64,000 bases of DNA from Paracoccus contaminans (GTDB lineage Bacteria; Pseudomonadota; Alphaproteobacteria; Rhodobacterales; Rhodobacteraceae): assembly GCF_002105555.1 (NCBI RefSeq), contig NZ_CP020612.1:2038001-2102000 (forward strand), in the 5' to 3' direction. Within the stretch, counting starts at the first letter, position 1; each line of letters opens with the position of its first letter. The position numbers and the translations under genes were made by a program. Below, piece by piece: positions 34,988 to 44,022 of this stretch. The notes below the pieces were generated by a model. It did no database searches. It was given only the letters and a program-made list of their open reading frames with translations, and was not told the DNA's origin.

Positions 34988-35475
34988 GCGCTTTCGCCAG
35001 CGGGCACCGGCACCCGCCGGGGCAGGGCGGGCGCAGCGTCGCTGCCCGCCCGCCCGGCACAATGGCGGTGCTGCTTCGCGGGTGCGGGGTGCCCCCTCTG
35101 GTGCCATGCCCCGCCGCCGCAAGGGGGCGAAAGCGCCTCTGCATCATTCCCGGTGGCTGGCATGGGCTGATGACGGATCGGCAACCCGGACCAGCCCGCA
35201 TGCCGTTGCCTTTGCCGCTCCCTGGCGCCGCCCTGATGCGGGAAGGGGCGCGACCAGTTGGCGCGGCAAGGGCGCTGGTTCAGCTGTGATCGCTCATCCA
35301 ATGGGGGGCGGGCCGCCTGTCCCGCAGGCTGGCGCAACCGGACCTATTGGCGGCATCTGACCGCTCGCAGGCAGGGCCTGCCCTTTGGCTGGCAAGGGCG
35401 CGGCAGGGGCGGCGCCGCCGCAGCGGGATGCCCTGCCGATGGCGGCAACCGCCGGCCGCGTCGGCGGGGCAGGGC
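34988..35475. other. Gene-free spacer after pgi
   Basis: About 490 bases between two convergent genes. Apart from the hairpin at 35025-35051 I see no RNA gene, element or credible reading frame. The region has scattered ggcaagggcgc-like repeats and looks like degraded GC-rich filler. Confidence 0.5.
35025..35051 (+). terminator. GC hairpin downstream of pgi, probable transcript end
   Basis: Arms GGGCGGGC (35025-35032) and GCCCGCCC (35044-35051) with an 11-base loop that can itself pair partly. There is no T-tract, so this may only stabilise the 3' end or need Rho. Confidence 0.45.
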
Positions 35476-36510
35476 TCAGCGGGCGGATATCCGGCCCGCC
35501 TGCCGCATCAGCGCCAATGCCGCATCCAGAAAATTGTCGGGGACGGGCGGGCTTTCGAACATCAGCTCGTGCCGCGCGCCGGGCAGCTCCACAAGGCGCG
35601 CCCCTGGCCAGCGGGCGGCCCGGCTGCGGATCGCGGCAGGCGAGACGACCCGCTCCAGCGCGCCTAGGCCGATCAGCGCCGGCACGGCGGGCGAGGGCAG
35701 CGCCGCAAGGCGCCGGCATTCCGCCATCGCCGCCCCGATCCAGGCATAGCTGGCCCCGCCCAGCGTCAGGTGCGGCCAGGCTCCCGCCTCGGCCACCAGC
35801 CGCGCCCATTGGGCGGCATCGCCGGTCAGGGCATTGCCGCGGAACGGGGCATTCAGCACGAAGGTGCCGCCGCCCCCGGTGCCGACGGCCGGGCGCGGGC
35901 CCTGCCCGGCGCGGCGGGCGGCGCCGGCCAGCCCCACCACCACGTGACGGGGCAGGGGAGGGTGATGGATGCCCCACATCGGGGCGGAAAAGACCGCGCT
36001 TCGGACCGGCAGGCCGAGGTTCAGCGCCGCAAGGCCGATACAGCCGCCCATCGAATGGGCCAGCAGGTGCCAGGGCCGCGGCAGGTCCAGCGCCGCCGCC
36101 GCGTCCCTCATCGCCCCCACATCGGCCTGATAGCCCGCGAAATCGGCGATATGGCCTGTGCGGGGATCGGAAAGCAGCCGATCCGACATGCCCTGGCCGC
36201 GCCAGTCGACCGCCAGCACCGCATGGCCCTCGGCGCTCAGGCGGGCGGCGATGGGGGCGTATTTCTCGACATATTCCGTTCGCCCCGGAAACAGCAGCAC
36301 TGTTGACGATGCCGCACTGCCGGCCCACAGGGCCAGCCGCAGGCGCACCCCGTCCTGCGCCGTCACGAAAAAGGCGCGCGCCGGCGGTCGGGGATCGCCG
36401 GGCAGCTGATAAAAGGCTGCGCCATCGCCCGCCTCCGCAGGGGCGGGCGCGTCGGCGCGGGCCGGACAAGGGGGCGCCGGGCCGGGCGCCCCCGGAGCGT
36501 CATCCTTCAC
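35476..36510 (-). CDS. Alpha/beta hydrolase (lysophospholipase / monoacylglycerol lipase-like)
   Basis: A 344-residue serine hydrolase. The oxyanion and nucleophile segments are VLLFPGRTEYVEKY and HLLAHSMGGCIGLAAL (nucleophile Ser in HSMGG). The catalytic His is in LPGARHELMFESP near the C-terminus. No ATG is available: GTG 36510 after a ggggggcg stretch is the best start, leaving an Ala/Pro-rich leader of about 35 residues. It lies 23 bases after the SCP2 gene on the same strand, so the two are co-transcribed; a role in lipid turnover fits, but the substrate is unknown. Confidence 0.82.
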   Translation of the reverse strand: MKDDAPGAPGPAPPCPARADAPAPAEAGDGAAFYQLPGDPRPPARAFFVTAQDGVRLRLALWAGSAASSTVLLFPGRTEYVEKYAPIAARLSAEGHAVLAVDWRGQGMSDRLLSDPRTGHIADFAGYQADVGAMRDAAAALDLPRPWHLLAHSMGGCIGLAALNLGLPVRSAVFSAPMWGIHHPPLPRHVVVGLAGAARRAGQGPRPAVGTGGGGTFVLNAPFRGNALTGDAAQWARLVAEAGAWPHLTLGGASYAWIGAAMAECRRLAALPSPAVPALIGLGALERVVSPAAIRSRAARWPGARLVELPGARHELMFESPPVPDNFLDAALALMRQAGRISAR

Positions 36511-36533
36511 CGGAACGCCCCCCTGGCGCTGGG

Positions 36534-36821
36534 TCAGCTCAGCGCCGCGCCCAGCTTCATCGCGGTCGGCAGCGAGCCATCGACCTTGAGCTTGCCGGTC
36601 ATGTAGGCCATCGTCGGGTTGGTCCCGCCATTCAGGATGCCCTCGAAGGTGTCGCGGCTGGCGGTCAGGGTGACCTCGGCCGCTTCGTCGCCGGCGCGCA
36701 CGCCCGATTCGTCGATCATGATGGCGCCCTCGCCCTCGACCACGAATTTGGCTGAGCCGTCGAAGGATGAAATCCTGCCGCTCAGTGCCTTCACGGCGCC
36801 TTCGATCACTGCACTCATCAT
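36534..36821 (-). CDS. SCP2 sterol-carrier-like lipid-binding protein
   Basis: A 95-residue SCP2 domain: FDGSAKFVVEGEGAIMIDES, then a VTLTASRDTFEGILNG helix and PTMAYMTGKLKVDGSLPTAM, the typical hydrophobic-cavity motifs. Two adjacent ATG codons (36821 and 36818) are possible starts; the first is used. It probably binds lipids or acyl-CoA in the cytoplasm. It is divergent from the TPR gene and precedes the alpha/beta hydrolase. Confidence 0.88.
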   Translation of the reverse strand: MMSAVIEGAVKALSGRISSFDGSAKFVVEGEGAIMIDESGVRAGDEAAEVTLTASRDTFEGILNGGTNPTMAYMTGKLKVDGSLPTAMKLGAALS

Positions 36822-36871
36822 CTTGTTCCCTAATCTGGCGCCGCGGCGCGGGATTGACTACATGACAAGAT

Positions 36872-37447
36872 ATGCGCCCGGCCGCCCCCCGTTTCCAGCC
36901 TGCCGCAGCGGCATTCGCCGCCGCAATGCTGATGATTGTCCCGATCGCGCAGACGGCTGCGGCGCAGTCGCCGGCGGAGATGGACGAACTGTTCGCCGAA
37001 CTGGCCCAGCCCGAGGGCGAGGCATGGATGGGGGCCGAGGCTGACATCACGCGCGCATGGTCGCAAAGCGGCTCGGCCGCGATGGACTATCTGCTGATGC
37101 GAGGCGAGGCGGCACTGGACGCGGGCGATGCGCAGGCGGCCATCGGGCACCTGACCGCGCTGGTCGAGAACGCGCCCGATTTCGCCGGCGGCTGGGCGGC
37201 GCGGGGCGCGGCCTTCTATTACGCCGGCCAGTCCGGCCCGGCAGCCGCCGATCTGGCGCAGGCGCTGCGGCTCGAACCGCGGCACTGGCCGTCGCTGACG
37301 CTGCTGGCCACGATGCTCGAGGAGATGGGCCGCGATGCGGCCGCCCTGGCGGCCTATCGCGCCAGCCTGGCGATCAACCCCCATCAGCAGGAGGCGAGGG
37401 ACGGCATGGCAAGGCTGGCGGCGCAGGACCAGGGGCAGGACGCCTGA
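36872..37447 (+). CDS. Exported tetratricopeptide-repeat protein
   Basis: A 191-residue protein with a Sec-type signal (hydrophobic stretch AAAAFAAAMLMIVPIA, probable cleavage after AQTAAA). It is followed by about three TPR units, such as YLLMRGEAALDAGDAQAAI and WAARGAAFYYAGQSGPAAA. It is presumably a periplasmic protein-protein interaction module. The helicase starts one base after its stop. The neighbours give no clear partner. Confidence 0.82.
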   Translation: MRPAAPRFQPAAAAFAAAMLMIVPIAQTAAAQSPAEMDELFAELAQPEGEAWMGAEADITRAWSQSGSAAMDYLLMRGEAALDAGDAQAAIGHLTALVENAPDFAGGWAARGAAFYYAGQSGPAAADLAQALRLEPRHWPSLTLLATMLEEMGRDAAALAAYRASLAINPHQQEARDGMARLAAQDQGQDA

Positions 37448-37448
37448 G

Positions 37449-40400
37449 GTGGCGGGACGCATCACGGCCGTGCTGGGGCCGACCAACACCGGCAAGACCC
37501 ACTATGCCATCGAACGGATGCTGGCCCACCGCACCGGCGTCATCGGCCTGCCGCTGCGCCTGCTGGCGCGAGAGGTCTATGATCGCATCGTCAAGGCGCG
37601 GGGGCCGTCCGTCGTCGCCCTGATCACCGGCGAGGAACGCATCGTCCCCGAACGCGCCGCCTACTGGGTCGCCACGACCGAGGCGATGCCCGAGGTGCTG
37701 GCCGATTTCGTCGCCATCGACGAGATCCAGCTTTGCGCCGATCCCGAACGCGGGCATGTCTTCACCGACCGCCTGCTGAACATGCGCGGGCTGCACGAGA
37801 CGCTGTTCCTGGGGTCCGGCACCATGCGCCCGGCCATCGCCGCTCTGGTCCCCGAGGCGCAGTTCATGCGGCGAGAGCGCTTCTCGACCCTGTCCTGGGC
37901 AGGCTCGAAAAAGCTGTCCCGGATGCCGGCGCGGTCGGCCATCGTCGGCTTCAGCGTCGATGATGTCTATGCCACCGCCGAGCTGCTGCGCCGGCAGAAG
38001 GGCGGCTGCGCGGTCGTGATGGGGGCGCTGTCCCCGCGCACGCGCAATGCCCAGGTGGCGATGTATCAGGCCGGCGAGGTCGATTATCTGGTGGCGACCG
38101 ATGCCATCGGCATGGGGCTGAACCTCGACATCCGCCACGTCGCCTTTGAATCCACGCACAAGTTCGACGGCCGCCGCATGCGCCCGCTGTTCCCGCACGA
38201 GCTGGGCCAGATCGCCGGCCGCGCGGGACGGCATACCGAACCGGGCACCTTCGGCGTGACCGGCGAGGCGCAGCCTTTGGACGAGGGGCTGATCGAGGCC
38301 ATCGAGAATCACCGCTTTCAGCCGATCAGCCGGCTGGTGTGGCGCAATGCGGCGCTGGAATTCGGGACCGTGGACCGGCTGATCGGGTCGCTCGAACAGC
38401 CCTCGGGCAGCGAATGGCTGGGCCGCGGGCGCGAGGCGGACGACCTTGCCGCGCTCAAGGTGCTGTGGGCGCTGCCCGAGATCCGCGACAGGGTGACGCA
38501 TCCGCGCGATGTGCGGCTGCTGTGGGATGTCTGCCGCATCCCCGATTTCCGCGGCATCGCGCCGGCCGAGCACACCACGCTGCTGACGCGGATCTATGGC
38601 TTTCTGCAATCGGGCGGCATCCCCGATGACTGGCTGGCCCGCGCCGTGGCGCGCATCGACCGGACGGCCGGCGACATCGACGCGCTGTCCAAGCGGCTCG
38701 CCTATATCCGCACCTGGACCTATGTGGCGCAACGCACCGGCTGGGTCAGGGACGAAGCCCATTGGCGGGGCGAGACTCGCGCGGTAGAAGACCGGCTGTC
38801 GGACGCGCTGCACGCGGCACTGACGCAGCGATTCGTTGACCGGCGCACCTCGGTGCTGCTGCGCCGGCTCAAGCAGAAGGAGAGCCTGGTGGCCGAGGTG
38901 AACGACAAGGGCGAGGTGACGGTCGAGGGCGAATTCGCCGGCCGTCTGGACGGGTTCCGTTTCCGCGCGGATCCAAGTGCCCAGGGGGATGAGGCGCGGA
39001 TGCTGGCCCGTGCCGCCTATGAGGCGCTGCGCCCCGAGTTCCACCTGCGGGCGGACCGCTTCTACAACGCGCCCGATACCGAGCTGGACTTCACCGAGCA
39101 GGGCGGGCTGATGTGGGGCGCCTCGGCGGTGGGCAAGCTCGTCAAGGGCGCGGACCCGCTCCGGCCCGGGATCGAGGTCTTCGTGGATGAGGAGGCCGGC
39201 GGCGATGTGGCCGAAAAGGTCCGCCGCCGCCTGCAGCACTTCATCGACCGCAAGATCGCCGCCGGGTTCGAGCCGCTGCTGGCCATGCAGGCCGACGAGG
39301 CGCTGACGGGCCTTGCCCGCGGCGTGGCCTTCCGCCTGGTCGAGGCGATGGGCGTTCTGCCGCGCGAGGGCGTCGCCGCCGAGATCAAGGAACTGGATCA
39401 GGAGGCGCGCGGCGCGTTGCGCAAGCACGGCGTCCGCTTCGGCCAGTATACCATCTTCCTGCCGGCCGTGCTCAAGCCTGCGCCCACGCGGCTGCGGCTG
39501 CTGCTGTCGGCGCTGTGGCAGGGTCTGGACGAGTTTCCCGAAAGCCCCCCGCCCGGCCTGGTGACCATCCCCAACCTGCCGCAGGTGCCGCGCACCCATT
39601 ACACGCTGGCCGGCTATCACCCGGCAGGCGAGCGGGCGATCCGCATCGACATGCTGGAACGTCTGGCCGACATGCTGCGCGCGCAGGACAGCCGCGGCGG
39701 CTTTGAGGCGACGGCCGACATGCTGTCGATCACCGGCATGACGCTCGACCAGTTCGCCGGCCTGATGGAAGGGCTGGGCTATCGCGGCGAAAAGGCCGAG
39801 CGGCCCAAGAGCCGCGCTGCCGCTGCGCCGCTGCCCGCCCCTGCGCCCGACCAGCAGCCGGGCGAGCCCGCCGCCCCCATGACCGAGGAGGAAAGCATCC
39901 TGGCCGCGCAGATCCGCGCCCGCTGGGATGCCGAGCAGGCCGAAAAGGCGCGGCTGGAGGACATGGCTGCCGCCGCCGCGGCGGCGCCGGGCGCGGATGG
40001 CACGCCTGCCGCAGACGCGGATGTCGCCGGCCCTGATGCGGGTGACGGCGTGGCCGCCAGCCCTGTCGAAGGGATTGGCGATGCCGCTGGCGGTGATGCC
40101 GGCCGCGACGGCGCAGGGGCGAGCGCGGGCGGCGGCGATGGCATCGAGCAGCCCGCCGACATGCCTGGCCCCGAAATGGAAAGCTATTACCGCTTTACCT
40201 GGGCGCCGCGTTCCCGTGGGCCCCGTGCGCGCCCCGAGGGCGAGGCGCGCGGCCCCCGCCGCCCCCGCCAGGGTGCCCCCGCCGCGACCGCGCGGGCAGA
40301 CGAGCGCAGCCCCGACCAGCGCCAGCGCGCGCAGGGTGACCATGCGCCCGGCCATCAGCCCGCGCAGGGCGAAGGCTCCGGCCAGGGCGATCGGAACCGG

Positions 40401-40670
40401 GACCGGCGCATGGGCGGGCGGCCGGATCGGGATGCATCCGGCAATGGCCCAAGGGGCGAGGGCAAGCCCCCCCGCCACGGCAAGGGCGGCGATCGCCATG
40501 AACGCGGCGGGGAACGCGGTGGCGACCGGCCCGAGCGGACCGGCAAGCCGCCGCGCGGCGGCAAGCCCGAGGGCGGGCGCAGCTATGAGGCGCGCCCCCC
40601 GCGCGCCGAAAAGCCGATCGACCCCGACAGCCCCTTTGCCGTGCTCGCGGCGCTCAAGAACAGGTCATGA
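37449..40670 (+). CDS. Suv3-like DExH RNA helicase with a long disordered RGG-type tail
   Basis: A 1073-residue homologue of the mitochondrial helicase Suv3, known from alphaproteobacteria. Motif I is GPTNTGKTHYAIERML, motif II is AIDEIQ, motif VI is GQIAGRAGRHTEPGTFG. A Suv3-type helical C-terminal region runs to about residue 790. Residues about 800-1050 are low-complexity: first Ala/Gly/Asp-rich, then Arg/Gly-rich (HERGGERGGDRPERTGKPPR), ending in DSPFAVLAALKNRS. The start is GTG 37449. Probable role: RNA unwinding for degradation, perhaps with polynucleotide phosphorylase or RNase R. Confidence 0.9.
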   Translation: MAGRITAVLGPTNTGKTHYAIERMLAHRTGVIGLPLRLLAREVYDRIVKARGPSVVALITGEERIVPERAAYWVATTEAMPEVLADFVAIDEIQLCADPERGHVFTDRLLNMRGLHETLFLGSGTMRPAIAALVPEAQFMRRERFSTLSWAGSKKLSRMPARSAIVGFSVDDVYATAELLRRQKGGCAVVMGALSPRTRNAQVAMYQAGEVDYLVATDAIGMGLNLDIRHVAFESTHKFDGRRMRPLFPHELGQIAGRAGRHTEPGTFGVTGEAQPLDEGLIEAIENHRFQPISRLVWRNAALEFGTVDRLIGSLEQPSGSEWLGRGREADDLAALKVLWALPEIRDRVTHPRDVRLLWDVCRIPDFRGIAPAEHTTLLTRIYGFLQSGGIPDDWLARAVARIDRTAGDIDALSKRLAYIRTWTYVAQRTGWVRDEAHWRGETRAVEDRLSDALHAALTQRFVDRRTSVLLRRLKQKESLVAEVNDKGEVTVEGEFAGRLDGFRFRADPSAQGDEARMLARAAYEALRPEFHLRADRFYNAPDTELDFTEQGGLMWGASAVGKLVKGADPLRPGIEVFVDEEAGGDVAEKVRRRLQHFIDRKIAAGFEPLLAMQADEALTGLARGVAFRLVEAMGVLPREGVAAEIKELDQEARGALRKHGVRFGQYTIFLPAVLKPAPTRLRLLLSALWQGLDEFPESPPPGLVTIPNLPQVPRTHYTLAGYHPAGERAIRIDMLERLADMLRAQDSRGGFEATADMLSITGMTLDQFAGLMEGLGYRGEKAERPKSRAAAAPLPAPAPDQQPGEPAAPMTEEESILAAQIRARWDAEQAEKARLEDMAAAAAAAPGADGTPAADADVAGPDAGDGVAASPVEGIGDAAGGDAGRDGAGASAGGGDGIEQPADMPGPEMESYYRFTWAPRSRGPRARPEGEARGPRRPRQGAPAATARADERSPDQRQRAQGDHAPGHQPAQGEGSGQGDRNRDRRMGGRPDRDASGNGPRGEGKPPRHGKGGDRHERGGERGGDRPERTGKPPRGGKPEGGRSYEARPPRAEKPIDPDSPFAVLAALKNRS

Positions 40671-40688
40671 CCGGGGGCGCCTGATCCG

Positions 40689-41036
40689 ATGGCGCGTGGC
40701 CCGGCAAAGGGCGAGGGCCGGGGCGGGGACGGCCCTGTCCGGCCCGACGCGCAGACGATCCGGCTGGACCGCTGGCTCTGCCATGCGCGCCTGTTCAAGA
40801 CGCGGACGCTGGCGGCGGATCGGATCGCCAGCGGCGGCGTGCGCGTGAACGGCGTTCCCTGCCGCAAGCCGGCGCATGCGCTGCGCGTGGGCGACGTGGT
40901 GACGGCCGCCGTTCCGGGGGGCGTGCGCAGCCTGCGGATGCTGTCGCCCGGCGAACGCCGCGGCTCTCCGGCCGAGGCGCGCCTGCTCTTTGACGATCTG
41001 GACCCGGCGGGGCCTTCGTCAGCCCCGCAGGGCTGA
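40689..41036 (+). CDS. S4-domain RNA-binding protein (heat-shock protein 15-like)
   Basis: A 115-residue protein with a single S4 fold: IRLDRWLCHARLFKTRTLAA, then GGVRVNGVPCRKPAHALRVG, matching the Hsp15/HslR family, which binds stalled 50S subunits with nascent chain. It starts 18 bases after the helicase stop, an arrangement common in Rhodobacteraceae. Two genes often found next in relatives (ferredoxin fdxA, carD) are absent here. Confidence 0.87.
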   Translation: MARGPAKGEGRGGDGPVRPDAQTIRLDRWLCHARLFKTRTLAADRIASGGVRVNGVPCRKPAHALRVGDVVTAAVPGGVRSLRMLSPGERRGSPAEARLLFDDLDPAGPSSAPQG

Positions 41037-41111
41037 GCTGCCCGGCATCCATCCGCGCCCTGGCGCAGCGCCGCTTGCAGCCACATGCGTTCCCGCCGCG
41101 CATCCGCTTTG

Positions 41112-41135
41112 CTGCCTTGCTGCCTTGCTGCCTTG
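41112..41135. repeat. Three perfect copies of an 8-base repeat
   Basis: ctgccttg repeated three times in direct tandem, followed by ccgtctggccgccttg-type variants to about 41160. Lies in a gene-free gap of 242 bases. Likely slippage-derived. Confidence 0.7.
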
Positions 41136-41278
41136 CCGTCTGGCCGCCTTGCCGTCTGGCCGGCGCCCGGCGCAAAGCGCGATTCGCGCGCCCGCAGCGC
41201 CTGTCCCCCACCTGTGCCCCGCGCAGCCCGGGGGCGCGCCCGACCGCGCCGCCTGCGATCCCCCCCGCCGGGCGGCCG

Positions 41279-42109
41279 TCACCAGACGGCCGATGCCTCC
41301 ATCGCTATGGGTCCGTCAGGATAGGCTGTCCACAGGCGCATCGATCCATCAGGCGCATCGGCCGCGTTCAGCATGAAATCACGGTCATCGAACAGGGGCG
41401 AGAGCGAGCGGAAGCTGAAGCGCGCAGGCCGCGCCCCGCGCAGCCCCTCGGCCATGCGCACCAGCAGCGAGGCTTGCAGCGGCCCGTGGACGATCAGGCC
41501 GGGATAGCCTTCGACCTGGCGGGCATAGGGCGCATCATAGTGGATGCGGTGCCCGTTGAAGGTCAGCGCCGAATAACGGAACAGCAGCGCCGCCGAAGGG
41601 TGCATCGCCATCCGATGCGTGCCCTGCGGGGCGGGGCCGGCGGTGGGGGCAGGGGGCGCGCCCGCGTCGCGATAGACGATGTCCTGCCGTTCCTCGACCG
41701 CCAGGCGGCCGGCGCTGTCGATCCGGTGATCGACGGTGACAAAGCACAGCATCCCGGTGCGCCCCTGCCTCAGCCGCACGTCGCGGATGGTCGAATGGCG
41801 GGTGACGCGCTCTCCGACGCGGATCTCGCCGTGAAAGACGAAGCTGCCGCCCGCCCACATCCGCCGCGCCAGCGGGACGGGCGGCAGAAAGCCGCCCCGT
41901 TCGGGATGCCCGTCCGGCCCCAGCGCGGCAGTGGGCGCCGCCGGCGGGGCAAGGCACAGGTGGATCATGGTCGGGGCGGCCTCGCCGTCCCGCGCGGCGG
42001 CCGGCGCATCGAAGGTGGCCGCGAACCGCTGAACGATCGCATCGGTGACGGTCTCGGACTGCTGCTCGGTCCGCCCGATCCATGTGCGCAGATGCTCGAT
42101 GTCGATCAT
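41279..42109 (-). CDS. MaoC-like hotdog dehydratase (mesaconyl-CoA hydratase / HTD2 type)
   Basis: A 276-residue two-hotdog protein. The N-terminal FAS1-like dehydratase half (RRMWAGGSFVFHGEIRVGE) and the C-terminal MaoC half carry the hydratase-2 motif YSALTFNGHRIHYDAPYA, with His and Asp in the catalytic positions. Start 42109 has ggaggg upstream. Proteins of this size hydrate enoyl-CoA-type substrates; mesaconyl-C4-CoA or beta-methylmalyl-CoA chemistry is one option. It stands alone here, divergent from the amine oxidase operon. Confidence 0.8.
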   Translation of the reverse strand: MIDIEHLRTWIGRTEQQSETVTDAIVQRFAATFDAPAAARDGEAAPTMIHLCLAPPAAPTAALGPDGHPERGGFLPPVPLARRMWAGGSFVFHGEIRVGERVTRHSTIRDVRLRQGRTGMLCFVTVDHRIDSAGRLAVEERQDIVYRDAGAPPAPTAGPAPQGTHRMAMHPSAALLFRYSALTFNGHRIHYDAPYARQVEGYPGLIVHGPLQASLLVRMAEGLRGARPARFSFRSLSPLFDDRDFMLNAADAPDGSMRLWTAYPDGPIAMEASAVW

Positions 42110-42424
42110 GGCATCCCTCCGCCGGCCGTTCCGGTCCCCGATACAGCGGCCCTGCGGCTTTTGCGAGCGGTTGCGCGCGACCGCCACGGGCTGCGGGCTG
42201 CGGCGATCCCGGACAGCCCTGTTTCCGGCACTGGCGCAGAAATCGCCAGGCTGCCCTGAAAACGTCTGGAACAGCTCAGGCCGCTGACACGTTCAACGGC
42301 ACGGCAACTTGGTTTCCGACGTTCCGGTTGCCCGCCCAGGGCGCAGGGGCGCAATTGAACGGGCGCAACGGCCTGCGGGCCGGTTCGTTCCCGTGACGCG
42401 GCTGATTGCAAAAAAGGACCACCG
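42110..42424. other. Divergent promoter region between MaoC gene and amine oxidase operon
   Basis: A gene-free region of 315 bases. Noticeably more A/T than the neighbouring genes near its right end (gattgcaaaaaagg, which also supplies the ribosome-binding site of the oxidase gene). I found no clear palindrome or sigma-54 site. Confidence 0.5.
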
Positions 42425-44005
42425 ATGAATCCCGCTTATCCAACCAGACGCGCGATCCTGTCGATGATCGGCGCGACGGCAGGCGCGAGTGCCATGTATG
42501 CCGCGATGACCTCGCTGGGTCACGCTGCGGAAAGTTACTATGAGGGTCCCATCAGGCTTGAGGGGGACCCCAAGGGGGCCAGGGTGCTGATCCTGGGCGC
42601 CGGCCTGGCCGGCATGACCGCGGCGCTCGAGCTGCGCAAGGCCGGATACCAGGTCGAGATCCTCGAATACCGGGAAAAGGCCGGCGGGCGCTGCTGGACC
42701 CTGCATGCCGGCGACAGCTTCACCGAACTGGGCGGCGCGACGCAGAAGGTCGATTTCGCCGAAGGCAACTACATCAACCCCGGCCCGTGGCGCATCCCCT
42801 ACAACCACCGGGCCGTGCTGGATTACTGCAAGACCCTGGGGGTCGAGCTGGAGCCGTTCAACCAGGTCAACCACAACGCCCTGCTGCACGCCTCGGATGC
42901 CTTCGGCGGCAAGCCGCAGCGGTTCCGCGAGGTGGACACCGACTATCGCGGCAACATCTCGGAACTGCTGGCCAAGGCGGCGCAGTCCGGCGCGCTGGAC
43001 CAGCAGCTGTCGGCGGCCGACAAGGAGGCGCTGATGGCCTCGCTCAAGTCCTATGGCGCGCTGGATGACGAGTTCAATTACGAAAAGTCGCTGCACACCT
43101 CGGAATACCGCGGCTATGCCAAATGGCCCGCGGGCGGCGTCACCGCGCGGCCCGAGCCGTCCGATCTGCTGGATTTCGGCCAGATCCTGCAGTCGAAGCT
43201 GTGGAACAACCTGAACACCGGCAATCTGACCGAGTTCCAGACGACCATGTTCCAGCCCAAGGGCGGCATGGACCGCATCGCGGCGGCCTTCCAGCGCGAG
43301 GTGGGCGACCTGATCACCTTCAACGCCAAGGTCACGCAGATCAAGCAGGACGATTCCGGCGTCACCGTGACCTATATCCCCTCGACCGGCGAGGGGCAGC
43401 CGCAGACGCGGCAGGCCGACTGGTGCATCTGCACCATCCCCTTCTCGGTTCTCAGCCAGATCGAGACGGACCTGTCGCCCGAGATGCAGAGCGTTGTCGA
43501 TTCGATGCCCTATGCCGGGGCCGTCAAGTTCGGGCTGGAGTTCAAGCGCCGCTTCTGGGAGGAGGACGAGGCGATCTATGGCGGGATCAGCTATACCGAC
43601 CTGCCGATCACGCTGATCTCCTACCCCTCGACGGGTTATCACAAGCCCGGCCCGGCCGTGCTGCTGGGGGGCTATTCCTGGGGTGCCACGGCGCAGGAAT
43701 TCACCGCCATGTCGCCCGAGGACCGGGTGAAATGGGCGCTGGAATACGGCGCGCGCATCCATCCGCAGTATCGCGACGAGTTCAAGACCGGGGTTTCGGT
43801 CGTCTGGCACCGCGTTCCTTGGGTGCTGGGATGCTATGGGCTGTGGCGCGAGAAGGACAAGAACTATGACACCGCGACCAAGATCGACGGTCGCATCATG
43901 ATGGCGGGCGAACATGTGTCCTATGTCCCTGCCTGGCAGGAAGGGGCAATCACCTCGGCGCTGGATGCGATCAGCCGCCTGCATGACCGCGTCATCAACG
44001 GCTGA
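42425..44005 (+). CDS. Tat-exported flavin monoamine oxidase / amine dehydrogenase
   Basis: A 526-residue FAD flavoprotein of the amine oxidase family. The leader NPAYPTRRAILSMIG has a twin-arginine pair at residues 8-9, a hydrophobic stretch and a likely cleavage after GHA (34), so folding and FAD loading happen before export. The FAD site is VLILGAGLAGMTAALE (GxGxxG at 58-63), with GGRCWT, and the C-terminal flavin motif GRIMMAGEHVSYVPAWQEGA at 489-508. It is co-transcribed with a cytochrome c and a RidA protein, both with leaders. This suggests a dehydrogenase passing electrons to the cytochrome, like NicA2 of nicotine degraders. The amine substrate is not evident. Confidence 0.88.
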   Translation: MNPAYPTRRAILSMIGATAGASAMYAAMTSLGHAAESYYEGPIRLEGDPKGARVLILGAGLAGMTAALELRKAGYQVEILEYREKAGGRCWTLHAGDSFTELGGATQKVDFAEGNYINPGPWRIPYNHRAVLDYCKTLGVELEPFNQVNHNALLHASDAFGGKPQRFREVDTDYRGNISELLAKAAQSGALDQQLSAADKEALMASLKSYGALDDEFNYEKSLHTSEYRGYAKWPAGGVTARPEPSDLLDFGQILQSKLWNNLNTGNLTEFQTTMFQPKGGMDRIAAAFQREVGDLITFNAKVTQIKQDDSGVTVTYIPSTGEGQPQTRQADWCICTIPFSVLSQIETDLSPEMQSVVDSMPYAGAVKFGLEFKRRFWEEDEAIYGGISYTDLPITLISYPSTGYHKPGPAVLLGGYSWGATAQEFTAMSPEDRVKWALEYGARIHPQYRDEFKTGVSVVWHRVPWVLGCYGLWREKDKNYDTATKIDGRIMMAGEHVSYVPAWQEGAITSALDAISRLHDRVING

Positions 44006-44022
44006 ACAAAGGAATGACACCG

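Noticed and set aside
37374..40499. Open frame of 1041 codons on the minus strand opposite the helicase gene
   Set aside because: Antisense shadow caused by strong G/C bias at third codon positions; the translation has no family features while the plus-strand helicase has all its motifs.
42110..42424. A minus-strand open frame (42106-42411) in the promoter region of the amine oxidase operon
   Set aside because: No ribosome site or family-like sequence; it overlaps the MaoC gene's ribosome-binding region.
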